Of a stretch of 64,000 nt of DNA, positions 48,717 through 60,100 are shown one piece after another; the first letter of the stretch is position 1, and every line of letters begins with the position of its first letter. Under the pieces are notes generated by a model. That model had not been told where the DNA came from, did not search any database, and worked only from the letters and a program-made list of their open reading frames with translations. Both the position numbers and the translations under genes were made by a program. Source of the stretch: Hirundichthys speculiger (taxonomy: Eukaryota; Chordata; Actinopteri; Beloniformes; Exocoetidae); the NCBI GenBank assembly GCA_018398805.1, contig JAGFBZ010000906.1, positions 310,001-374,000 on the forward strand, given 5' to 3'.

Positions 48717-49862
48717 TTTAAGATAAGATAAGATAAAACTTTATTTATCCCGAAGGAAATTCTTGTGCCAGGTATTGCTCAAAAATTACAACAACAATGT
48801 TCAAAAAAAATTACAGGAAGTGCACAGAAAACAAAAAGCAACTTAGACAGACATCAGCAGGCAAGATATTGCACATATTAAGCGGTCCTCTGTGGTGTCT
48901 TATTGCACATAATGTTGTTATAATAATATTGCTATTTACTGCTATGATATTGCTATTTACATATATTGCACATGTTAAAGTTCCTTATGGTGAGTTATTG
49001 CACATAGTATTGTTATTTACAGTCATTTACACAGTCCTGCATTATCAGCTGTCCCTCAAGCAGAAGGGGGGAGGAGTTATAGAGTCTGATGGCCACAGGA
49101 AGAAAAGACCTCCTGTGACGTTCCGTGGTGGACCTCGGTGGTCTCAGTCTACGGCTGAAGGTGCTATGGCAGGTCTCCAGGGTGGCATGCAGGGGATGGG
49201 AGTTGTTGTTCCTGATGCTAAGGAGCTTCCTCAGCATCCTTTTCTCCGTCACCTCCACCAGAGACTCCAGTTCCACTCCCAGGACAGAACCTGCTTTCCT
49301 GATGAGTTTGCTAAGTCTGTTGGCGTCGGCTGCCTTCACCCTGCTGCCCCAGCACACTACAGCGTAGAAGATGACGCTGGCCACCACCGAGTGGTAGAAC
49401 GTCTGCAGCATGGTTCTGCAGACGTTAAAGGATCTGAGTCTCCTAAGAAGATAAAGTCGACTCAGACCCTTCTTGTAAAGAACATGAGTGTTCTTTACCC
49501 AGTCCATTTTATTGTCGAGGTGGACGCCGAGGTATTTGTAGTCCTCCACGATGTCCACCTCAGTGCTCCTGATGCTGACTGTGTTGGGATTGGGCCTGTG
49601 CTTCCTGAAATCAATCACCAGCTCCTTAGTCTTTGTGATGTTAAGCTGGAGATGATTTAGGTCACACCATTCCACAAACCTGTCCACTACTCCTCTGTAC
49701 TCGGCCTCCTGATCTCTGCTGATGCAGCCCACGATGGCAGAGTCGTCTGAGAACTTCTGCAGATGGCAGGACGGTGAGCTGTATCTGAAGTCCGAGGTGA
49801 ATAGTGTGAACAGGAATGGAGACAGGACCGTTCCCTGAGGAACCCCCGTGCTGCTCGCAATC
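48717..49862 (-). pseudogene. 5'-truncated LINE with partial reverse transcriptase (CR1/L2/Rex group)
   Basis: The minus-strand frame is open from about 49862 to the stop at 49013. VPQGTVLSPFLFTLF and KFSDDSAIVGC (FSDD is the catalytic (F/Y)xDD box, about 49737-49757) are followed by TKELVIDFRKH, DYKYLGVHLDNKMDW, then SLSRLYLLRRLRSF-like and VICWGS-like motifs. It ends RRSFLPVAIRLYNSS, typical of the post-RT region. The 3' UTR (48737-49012) ends with TTTATTTATCCCGAAGG and an AGATA/TCTTA pentamer tail (48717-48736). The fingers domain and endonuclease are missing. The open frame suggests a fairly young copy, but it cannot encode a functional enzyme. Confidence 0.9.
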
Positions 49863-52800
49863 TCATATTTACATATGATACAAGACTTCTGGGTATTTTT
49901 TTGCTAAATAGAATTCCTGCTAGGAATCATAACTGAAAAAAATACTAAAAATGTTTTAAATTACTTAATTTGGAAGTAATTTTTTTTTTTTTTTATCTGA
50001 CAGACTTTAATAATTAAGCTGTTTTTGTAATGAAAAAAAGTGATTCAACTCTTGGGATTTTTTGTAGTGCAAAGCAAACACATGGTCATAATTGTTTATT
50101 TCCTACAACTGAACTTTTCTCTTTGAATTGATAACATTTTTGACACCCAGGCTTTTGCTGAATTCAGAGACCCGTCTTTGGTTTTCAGTTACATAAATAT
50201 CAGCATTGGCTTTAAATTGGGGAAAAGCAAGGTTGAAAAACTTGCAGTATTTATGCCAAATAAAGTTTTTCCAGTGATATACATTATTTCTCCATTCTCT
50301 CATCCTCTCCCTTGCTGCTCTTTTTTTTTTTCGTTCCAAATCTCACTTCAATACTCTTCTTCAAATGTGCAAATATGCATCACACACACACACACATAAA
50401 AGCGTACACGGCCCCAGCATGGTGTCCCTATGGCCCAGGGAAAGAGGGGAAGAGCAGCACTCGCCTCACAAGAACAGACCTCATAAAACTCCCTGTCACT
50501 TTGACTAATTTGTTAGTCTTGTCTCACTGTGTCGAATCGTCACCCCCTCCTTCCCCTGATGCTCCTCTACGCCGACTCACCCTGTCCTTCTTTCCTCTAC
50601 CACATACACAGGAAGGGGAGAGAGAGCAAGATCAGCGGGGGGGACGTGTGGGGGGGCAATAAATGTAATATAGTGCACTGGCCATTGGATTGCCGTGATC
50701 TACACGGCAATCCATCAACGGTCAGAGGAAGAACACAGGCTTTATGGAGCAGAGAATCACAACCAATGGCTTGATCTCTCATCTACTTTCTGTCTTTGTA
50801 ATGCCTCTCCTGTCCCACCTCCACAGGAGGCCCGTTGGGTTGCGACGGAGTAGAAAACAACTACATGTTGGGAGAACAGCCCAATCCTTATAGTCTGCTA
50901 GGCTGACTAGTTTGGGTTGGACCCAGCCAGGTGGACTGGGTGGACTGGGGTAGACCGGTTCAAATGTTCAACCACGCAGACTTCACTGAGAACCAAAGAG
51001 CCAATTCCGGATTCATAGAGATGAATTAAACATAAAACAATGCTCCAGAGGGCTCAGTTGTCAGGTAATTATGGAGAACGGGACAGAGATTACAGAGACA
51101 AAACACAAGAGCATCACACAGGGGATTAGCGCATTAGCTGGGTATGAGCAGCCATTTATTTAATTATTTATATTTCTCTTATGTTTACCAACCCTCACCC
51201 CCCTCCCTGACTGACCCTCGGTATCTTGTCTTTAAAAAGGAGCTCGGGTTCAGAGCTGAAAACATGGCACGTTTCACCGCCAGCTACCCTCTGCTGGGCT
51301 GTCAGCGCCCCTTCTCACTCTTCCTCACAGTCGAGCCAGACACGGCCTTCCTTCATGTGTTTTTCAGGGAAGACAGGCAGTGTGTGATCGCTTCACCTTA
51401 ATGTCGTATGCTCCAACACACACAGCCGATCCACCCCTCTCCCGTCTGGCCGGTCTCACAGGGAGCCCGCTGTGAGCTCACACACCAATTTGAGGGAAAG
51501 ACTCCTTCCCACATTGCTGGCCCTGTTTCCCTTCCACACGGAAGCGAGGGGCACGGTGTCCTGATGTGAGAGCGATCGGTGATGGAAACAGTAATTTAGG
51601 CGGCTGCTGTAAAGCCTGTGCTGAATCTTGGAGCTTGTTTGCCGGTGATTTAGGACTGTGGTGAGATACTTGTATTTCACACACTTTTCTTTAAAAAAAA
51701 AAAAAAAAAAGGAGTGTATCAGAGAAAAAAACAAAAAAACTTTTGAATTTACAACATAAGGAGGGTCCTTAAGCGCCATCATTTGCATTTAGTGAATCAG
51801 AATTTTCATCTTTTTCTGAAATTTCAAAAGGCCCTGGTAAGAATGTAAAAGGTCAAGGATGAAAGATCAACTATTTATCATACCTCCCTCTACAGTCAGG
51901 TCTCTCTTTCTCAACCGCTGGCTCCATGTTGGTTCTATCAGAAATGTTAGTCTTCATTATCCGCGTTTAATTGGGCTAAAAAGGCTGCCGATGGCATCAA
52001 GAGCTGAAGCGAACGCACCGATGGTGAAAAATCATAATGATAATTGGCACTGAAACAAATGATGATTAATCAAGAAAATGATACCTGATGACTGGAAAGA
52101 CACGGAGATGAAATAAGGTCAGAGTTAATGATGAGCAAGATGATGCGGAAAAGCAGAAAAAATATGGTTAAATTACTTCCCCAAAAAAAACAAACAAGTT
52201 GTTTGTTTTAGAGAAGAAAGTATTTCAACTGTTTTTTCAGGAAAAGCTGTATAAATAGAAGTTCAGCTTAACCAGGCCTTAAACAGAACCGCGCAAACTC
52301 ACAGCGCACAGCTGCAGCCAGAAAAATTAGTCCAACTTTACTAAATTAAACAAACTAAAGACAACCATAATGGTGACGTAACAAATAACGTTTTTACATT
52401 TCTACTTGTATTACTCCATTTTCACAGAGCAAAAAGTGCACTGCATATGCTCTAAACTCGATCAGTGGGTGTTTGACAACGAAAAAATATTCAATCACAT
52501 TAAAAAGAAACCTACACACATCATCTTCTTTGGCACCTTTTTTTTTAGATAAACTGTATATATTAGTACCTCTCCTTTCATTAAGTGAGCCGCATTTGTC
52601 ATGTGACATTGTGGCCCGTATGAGTGTTTTAGGAAGATAAGTAATGTGACAGACTGAGACGCTAATGAATCATCAACCCATCTCCTTAAAAATACCTCAG
52701 TTAAGCAACACAGCTGTCATGTCCTAAGTGATGAACTAAAGTTGCAGGTATATCTTGTACGTTTTCACACTACGGAGTACGACACAATCTCCTGCTAATT

Positions 52801-54745
52801 ATTGTGTTTGTTGCTTTCACAGCCTTGTTAAATTATAATTTTATATTACCTGTTATCTTTTCGAATTTATCTCTTTGTTTTTTGCATACAGCAGCTGCAC
52901 TTATTATTATTTTTATTTCTTTGTGTGTGGGTTTAATCTTCACACCAAAAATCTACATCTGAGGACATCAAGATTAGCTGTGAGTTGATTGTAAGCAAAC
53001 CACGTCTCAATAAAATATGTTAAGTTTCTCTTTTACTAATTTTTTGCGTCATTTCTCTGTGACCTCAGTTGAATTTCTGTTCATCATAATATACTGAAAA
53101 CTTAGATTAAAGAAAAAAAAGAAAGAAAAAAGTGAAGAAAAGACAGCGAAAGAAAGAGATAAGGAAAGAGAGATGGCCTCTCGAAGCGCGGCAGCACAAA
53201 GGCGCAGAGCTGTGAGTTCTCCGGCAAGACAGCATGAGCTGCCTATTTGTCAGCATTGATCAACCCATTAAGGAGCTGTGGTGGGAAGCATATTGGTTTT
53301 GGAGGCCAAAGGGGCAGGGGGAGACAAAGATAAAGCAAGACGGGGGGTGGCTGAACTCTCAGCGCTTCTGCAGGAAGTAAAAGCCTGTACGCTTCATCCC
53401 CAACATCCATGCAGTTCATTTTACTGTGCCCAACAGGAAGGCGGTAGATGTCATTTGTCTTACAGCATCTCTGGAGGCTCCGCTGCATATGTTATCTTAA
53501 CTCTCTGTCACTGTAGCAATAATAAGCCAGGTAGCTTCTCAGACATGAGAGTGTCACTTGTCATTCTCTTCAGCGCACATATGTGTGTGTTGGGGGTGGG
53601 GGGGGTGAGGGGGATGATGGTGCTGGGGTGGGTCCTGGCCTGAGGGGAAAGCAGGCAGCCTCTTCGCCCAGCCCCTGATGAATTCATATAATTAACTCTG
53701 CCTTGATCTGTTGGCTAATCCTGCACTCAGTAATAAGGGATTAAAATGTCACCTAAGCCACCTGCTGTTATTGAGCCCCGAGACTTTTGTGCGGTGGCGT
53801 GCGCGTGCGTCATAGTGTGTGAGAAAAAAAAAAAGACTAAGGGAGACAGAGAGGATAAATGTAAAGTGAACTTTGAGCATGCCTGTTAGAAATATTCCAG
53901 CTGTTTGCTCAAGAAAATGTATATAAAAGACACTATCAAGTAGCTCAGAAAAGCATGCAAATGCCAAGCATGCACACACCTACACGCATGTGCTCTGGCA
54001 TCAGGCTGAAATTTGGCAGGAAGCTCGACTCATTGTCACAGTCTCTTAAAAAGGTACATGAAAGTGGGACATGCTGGAAGGTGGGAGTTGAAAAATCGTT
54101 CTTTTTCTGTTCTCGCTCACCTCCTTGGACAAAATAAAGAAAAAAAGGAAAAAAAAAAAGGGAGGAATGCCAATTGGTTGGTTTACAGCCTGTAGACCGA
54201 GGACCAGCTTGCCGTCCCTGCCTGCCGGCCACCTCCATTTGGTTGCTTAGCAACCCCAAGTGCACTTTTGGGTTGTTAAATGACTCTTGTTGCTGCAGTG
54301 GCTCAGGGGCTACTAATGAAGCCTTTCGACCAGTCGCTGCCGTTTAAGACCTGGAAGCTGACTGATCGCTGAACAGGGATCCTGGGACTTCGGACGACCA
54401 TAAACCTCTTATGTGAGACCGTTTCTGCCCCTAAACTGAGTAGCTGCTGGCGCACAAACACACACACACACACTCGCAAACACAGGACGCACACGCACAG
54501 CGCCTCCTTAACTTACTGCTTTAAAGTGTTCCAAATGACCTTATTTCTCTCTACAACAGACTTAAACACGTAACAATATCTCAGCCTGGACTTTTTCTAA
54601 AACTTGCAAACATCAGTGCACGATGTTTATGGATTTTATCCAGCCGCAAGTTGCAGAGTGTTACTTTTGCCCATTTAAAGCTTTTGAAAAATAGCAACAA
54701 AAGTGACAATAAGTCCTCCTTAGTCAAATGCAAAAAAAAAGCAAA
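49863..54745. other. Non-coding DNA with CNE-like stretches
   Basis: No exon recognised. T run 49980-49994, (CA)n 50378-50397, A run about 51692-51710, A/G-rich 53105-53175, G-rich 53590-53615 and CA tract 54457-54475. A small inverted pair (GATTGCCGTG / CACGGCAATC, 50690-50711) is present. The parts 50640-51150 and 53230-53760 are repeat-free mixed sequence. Confidence 0.5.
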
Positions 54746-55244
54746 AATTAAAGTAGTATTAAACTTTTAATACTGCGTACCACCTGAGAAACTGAGTACC
54801 ACCATGATGACCAACTTTTAAATATAGCCATATTTGCCTTTTCAATTAGCTTTAAACACACAGGAGAGATGTTTATTCCTTATTGTGGTTATTTATTACC
54901 TGAATTGTTACCTTACTAAATCAGACATTTACAACTCTGTCCAACAATTCTCACATACTCATACTCTCATACAGAGCAAAATAAACACACTCAAAAGTTG
55001 TTACAACTGCACTGCAACTGAATATGCAACACATGTTTTTTATAAGGCAATTTTAATTATCTCAAGCTACACATTTCGTTTGAAACATATTCATAATAAG
55101 TTGTATGTTTCTGATTTTTTTTTTATTTAAGTGAAATTGTGGAAAAAATGTGGAAAGTCATGACGTACCCCCGCGTACCACCAGAGAGCGCTCGCGTACC
55201 ACTGGTGGTAAATGCACCACAGTTTGCGCACCACTGAATTAAAG
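54746..55244. mobile_element. hAT-type element with perfect 8-bp target duplication
   Basis: Identical 8-bp copies AATTAAAG lie at 54746-54753 and 55237-55244. The right end, inverted, reads CAGTGGTGCGCAAACTG. The left end TAGTATTAAACTTTT is a decayed form of the CAGTG-TTCTC-AAACTTTT hAT terminus. The motif GTACCACC is repeated near both ends (54779, 55165, 55194). The 98-codon ORF inside (54834-55130) resembles no transposase. Non-autonomous. Confidence 0.8.
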
Positions 55245-55447
55245 GATTACGTATTCACTTGATCCATATTATAGAGTGAGTCTCTAACTGATTAATGATA
55301 GCCACAGCAATGGGCAATCCTTCAAGATCATTTCATCCTCTAAGGACTTACAGTGAGTACGTATATTTGTTTCTATATTGTCCATGGACTGCACACCCTT
55401 GAGAGAGCATGACCTTTGTCCTTCTGGTACTTTGCAGTGTGCATACT
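55245..55447. other. Short unique spacer
   Basis: Nothing recognised between the hAT element and the SINE. Confidence 0.4.
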
Positions 55448-55706
55448 ATTATGGTAAAAAATTATATAGCACTTTCTCGACACCATCCTAGTACCCCCAA
55501 AGCTCTTTACAATGGCCTCTCATTCACCCATTCATTCGCCCACACCAGTGGGCGGCAGCTGCCATGCAAGGCGCTGCCAGGCCCACTGGGGGCAAGTCAG
55601 GGTTCAGTGTCTTGCCTATAGACACTTTGACATGTGGAGCCGAGATTGAACCGCCAACCTCACAGTGAGTGGACGACCAGCTCTACCAACTGAGCTACAG
55701 CCACCC
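55448..55706 (-). mobile_element. tRNA-derived SINE
   Basis: On the minus strand it begins GGGTGGCTGTAGCTCAGTTG. There is a good RNA polymerase III A box (TAGCTCAGTTGG, 55686-55697) and B box (GGTTCAATCTC, 55642-55652), spaced as in a tRNA. A non-tRNA body with GTGTCTATAGGCAAGACACT follows. The tail region includes AAAGCTCTTTACAATGGCC-type and TATAGCACTTTCTCGAC sequence shared with fish LINE 3' ends. It is not a tRNA gene: there is no acceptor-stem pairing and the body continues for 180 bp. Confidence 0.8.
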
Positions 55707-56999
55707 ATTACCTCATGCTATCTCACTGGCTGCCATTGACGCAATGGCAATAAGCATCTGGATTGGAATTAAATGGCAGCCAGTGAGTTCAAAAGTATTA
55801 CACAGTTTTATGTCATCATAGTGATCATTTCCAGTATTTCTTTTGTTGTCACCCCCGTCTCTTTTTCTTTTACGCATTTGTGTCCATCTATCATCTAAGC
55901 TTGGTTCCTTTGGTGTGGCAGTGCATTGCCAGAGGGGTGCAACACTTTCCCGGGGTGTCACAGGGTATATACGTGCCTATATTTATCTCCACCATTCTGA
56001 GATCTATATTTAGCCGTGGTTTGAGCTCGTGTCAACTGCTCTCAAACGCTGCATTTCCTGAGGGCCCAACACCCACTACGCTGCTCTAGCTGACTGATCT
56101 GAGTGGGCAGCGTTGTGTGTCAGTCACACACACTCCCATGCTGGACCTGTCCAAGCGGCCTAGTTAGAAAGACAGCAACAATGCCAAACGCAGCGATTAA
56201 AAGAAGCGTGCGTTGCCAAATATAATCTGTTAATCAGTATTCTCAGTTAGTAAAGTTTTTTTTTTCCTTCTTTTTTTCACTCCAGGGGGGGGAAAAGAAA
56301 TAAACGGAGGACTTATTCAGCTTGGCAATGTTTTACTCTCATGTCCACAACGGATCAACAGAAGTTGTTTAGGCATTCCCCACAGTTAACCTCTCAATAA
56401 GCCTTTCACAGCTCGGCTGTACACGGGGCTCTCAAATGCGTTCACAAAAAGTAAAAAGATCTGGATGGGCCGGACAAGGCTGAGTGGAGCGGCAGCTCTG
56501 CGGTTCTACGTCGCCGAACGATTCCTGCGTATGGAGGCAAGAGAGAGGGAGGGGGGTGAAGGGAGAGGGTGAGGGATTGCTGAGGTTCAGGGATGAGCGG
56601 GATGTGGCATGGTGACTGGGTGTCTGGAGCCAGGAGGGGACAGGAAGAGCAAGGGCCAGCCAGAATGGACCTCTCCCAGTTGTACTGGGAGTGGCTGATG
56701 TAATGGCATTAATCTCTAAGTGCCATCTGACACCCAGTGTGGCTCCGTCATTGAAAAGTGCTAATTCTGCTGAACTGTGAGGGGAATTCAGGCATCTCTG
56801 GAGACATTACCCTGGATTAATTAAACACGCTGGCATGGAGCCTTGCACAGATTTATCTCTTTTTACGCCATCATCATCATTTCAGTTTTGTGCTTACAGT
56901 AGCCCGCAGAGCCGAACAGACTCAGGACACTGACACCAAGAAAATGCAACATTTTTTTTTCTTTATCTGCTTTACAGATCATAACAGTTGCTCCTATTG
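55707..56999. other. Non-coding DNA upstream of the CELF exon
   Basis: No second exon recognised. The last part (about 56640-56880) is repeat-free with AATTAATTAAA and TTAATCTC motifs and could be conserved intronic sequence near the exon. GGAGGG/GAGAGG-rich 56535-56575 and T runs near 56258 are present. Confidence 0.5.
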
Positions 57000-57060
57000 T
57001 TTCCAGCTAACCTGGGATTTCCCCTCTCTTTTCTCTCTCTGTACTTCTGTCTTTCTCCAG
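57000..57060 (+). promoter_or_regulatory. 3' splice site region of the CELF exon
   Basis: A CTAAC branch-like motif (57007-57011) lies about 50 nt before the AG at 57059-57060. Between them is an almost unbroken C/T tract (57020-57058). This is a strong acceptor, as expected for a small 49-bp exon. Confidence 0.7.
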
Positions 57061-57109
57061 ATGAACCGGCCCATCCAGGTGAAGCCAGCCGACAGCGAAG
57101 GACGGGGAG
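57061..57109 (+). CDS. celf4: 49-bp internal exon of a CELF3-6 family RNA-binding protein gene (likely celf4)
   Basis: Seen: 16 codons plus one base read MNRPIQVKPADSEGRG. A pyrimidine-rich tract ending in CAG lies just before the exon and a GTAATT donor follows at 57110. A branch-point-like CTAAC sits at 57007-57011. Known: this peptide is the RRM1-RRM2 linker of Bruno-like/CELF proteins, which bind UGU-rich RNA and control splicing, stability and translation. I recall a 49-bp exon at this place in the family. CELF1/2 diverge here (ADSEKNN), so this is the CELF3/4/5/6 branch. Inference: celf4, because its introns are the largest. Gly in SEGRG (Ser in most mammalian paralogues) leaves celf3, celf5 and celf6 possible. 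The ATG is an internal Met, not a start. No flanking CELF exon was recognised in the window. Confidence 0.88.
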
Positions 57110-60100
57110 GTAATTAACCTTCTTCTGATCTCTGTTGAACACCCCCTCTTAAAAACACATGCACCCGCACACACAAACACACAAATACACTGGAACAGTT
57201 CACGCAATCCTTAATATTCCACCCTCTCGAGACACACTGGGAGTTAGTAGAGTAGTCTGTAATATAGGTCACTTGCTTCTATTGACTCCCCATCTGTGCC
57301 GGCAGAGGGGCTGTCTCAGGTTCACAGTCACCGAGAGCAGTTCAAAGACAAAAAAAGAGAGAGAGATGGAAAAAAACAGATAGGAAAAAATAGTTTAAAA
57401 AAGGAGGGAATAGAAAAAGAAAGACAGACATTTAATTAAAGGAGTTTTAGAGGAGATGATCCCCATCATGGAATTTCCACAGTCAGAGTAAAACCTGCAG
57501 ACAAGAGAGTAATGTTTGTCAGATTAGTCAGTACTCGCTGGAAGACATTTGCACAACCACACAAACTTCCACGTCTTTTGAAGTCACCTGATGAAATTCA
57601 ATTGAGAGTCAAAGGTGAATGTACAGAATAAGATGGAGAAAGTCCAGATATTTTATGCAGGGAAATTATTAAAGTAACAGCCACTTTTCAGAAAGAGTCA
57701 GTCAGATTTGAATTTTTTTTTTTTCCATTGATGGTCTATCATTTTACTCATAAAGATGTATTTGTATTAGGTCTTCAAACCTCACTTTCAGTTTCCTTGG
57801 TTTCCTTTTTTTTCTTTCCTTTTTTTAATGGAATTGCAGAACCAAAGTGGTTAACTTATTTAAATTAAATTGACAAAAAAAGGGCGATAAAAGTAATACG
57901 TATTCAGCTTACAACGTTGCAATGCTTCAACTCCTTCTCATACCAAGCGGCTCAATTATTATCATGTCCCATTCTTCCTACAAACGTGTGTTATGGTGTG
58001 AAACAGTGTGGTATACCCCCCCCTCCCTTACTGGTTTAAATCAGGACTGCAGAGACGCCAGTCCAGTACCAGCGCCCCCTTCATCCTCATATCTTTGCAA
58101 ATCCAGTATGGTCAGCTGTGTCAATACAGGATTGCACTTGTTGAAAAAAAATAAAATAAAATAAAAATCATGCACATCCATGCAACAGATGCCACCTTGA
58201 AGATAACATTTTACAACATGATTTTTTTCTATTACCTATGGATGAAGAGAAATGCAGCGTGACCGACTTTTACTTGAAGTTTTAAACTGCCTTTTCGACA
58301 TGAAAACATGTGAAAGTGAATTTCGTCAGCTTTGATGTGCGTGATTGTGTGATGTTAGGTTTCCTGTTAAACACAATGGGCAAACTGCAACTGCCTGCTG
58401 TTTTCAAGTGCAAATCCATCGATTGAAGCTTGTATCGGGACCAGATCTGATATAATATCGTGCCGGGTTTGTGTCAGCGCTTCCGCCTTCCTCCTGTTGT
58501 CCGACTGACACAGTGATTGACTAGATCATTCTGGGGCCATTTGGGGCTAACATCACTGAGGTTAATGCAGATTAAGCCAGTTAAAGATTTACATGGGCTG
58601 AATCGGATCTAATTGGACTGTTCCGTGTCAGACCCCGTGCTTTCATTTCAGAGTGGTGATTTAGACTGCGTAGGTCAGATTAGTCTGAGCCACTTTGCTG
58701 ATTAATGTGGACAAGTGTGAATCAGATGGCCCATTTCCATTGCCACACACACACCCAAATGTAGATCTTATTTTTGTCATGGTGGCACTTTAATTAACGG
58801 CCATCTAAAAACAGGCAAAGTCTGACCGACAAGGCCTGGGAGAGAGCCAATCGGCATTCTCACCAAGATAAATTGGATCTCTGGGCTTAAGAGGGGAGGA
58901 TGGATGGGTCCCAATATCAATTACTACCCCTTTTTTTTCTGCAGAAAGAGAAGCGAGATGAATAGGCAGCGTGAATGAAATACAGAGGGTTCTTACTCTG
59001 GCACAGTCCCTGCTAGTCTGTCAGATGAACTTTCTATATAGGAGGACAGGATAGGACACAGCACAGAATGAAATAAGACCAAGCAGACAGGCCCCAACAG
59101 AGATATTGAGCGTTAATAGCAACAGGAAGTCAGCAGACAGGTCAGAGAAGTAAACCACAGTCACGGCTGACAATGAAATGAGATTTACTATGAAGGCTTG
59201 TGGTTAAAGGAAAATAGACAGCCCAGCTGGGGTTGACTAAAGGAGAGAAAGTAGATAGGGAATCATCTGTGGAAGGCTGAGGGCCAGTCAGGTACATCCG
59301 TCCCAGTGGGGCCACTAGCCTGTCAAACCTCGGGCTGAGCCAGGACATTTGCACCTCTAGAATGGAGTCACATTTATCACTACAAAGACATCAGCAATTA
59401 TCTGTCATGGAAACCTGTGCAAGGTCTAGATTACGTGCCTGTGAAGGTATTAGGGACCATTGCTTCGTTTTGAGGCTCCAGTAGCCCCGCTTTTGTTCCC
59501 CCTGTCCCTGTGAGCCATCATATCTCTGGGGATACTGGAGTGTCGGGAGGAGACGTAAAATCAGGCTTCATAAATTGACTAGGTTTTTTTTTATGTGTGT
59601 GTGTGTGTGTTAGCAGGGGGGGGTGGGGTTGGCGCCACTCAGTCCTACCACTAGGCTGCCATCGTGGATCACAGAGCCGATTCTCTGGCTGTCTATTACA
59701 ATGACTCATGTCTTACTTTATTTTTCTCATCGGATTTTCAAGAACAACGCACAGAAGAGGAGCCTCACAGCCCTTAAATCCACATGTGTCCCTTGAGTCA
59801 ACTCACCTCGTCTCCACAAATTTCACTTGTACTTGGTGTACCTAACACCTAACACTTCCCCCATATAATCCTGCAGTCTTAATTCAACTGAGGGAGATGT
59901 CTTCTGATCTTTGCTCTGTGTTTACTGGGGGAACATCACTAATATGCTTCCATTTGGCGCCTATTTACTTCACTCGAAAAAGACATAAATGATGGAATGT
60001 ATATAATCTTTGATCTCTTATAGCCGCCCTTCTTTCTTTTCCCTCCCTTTTTTTTCCCCTACTTGGTACGACATTGCAAACGATGATATGAAGAAAGTGA

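Noticed and set aside
48797..49660. 287-codon + strand ORF, the longest in the window
   Set aside because: It is the antisense shadow of the LINE reverse transcriptase, whose minus-strand frame carries recognisable motifs.
55642..55706. tRNA gene on the minus strand (good A and B boxes)
   Set aside because: No closing acceptor stem, decayed B box, and a 180-bp non-tRNA body follows, so it is a SINE.
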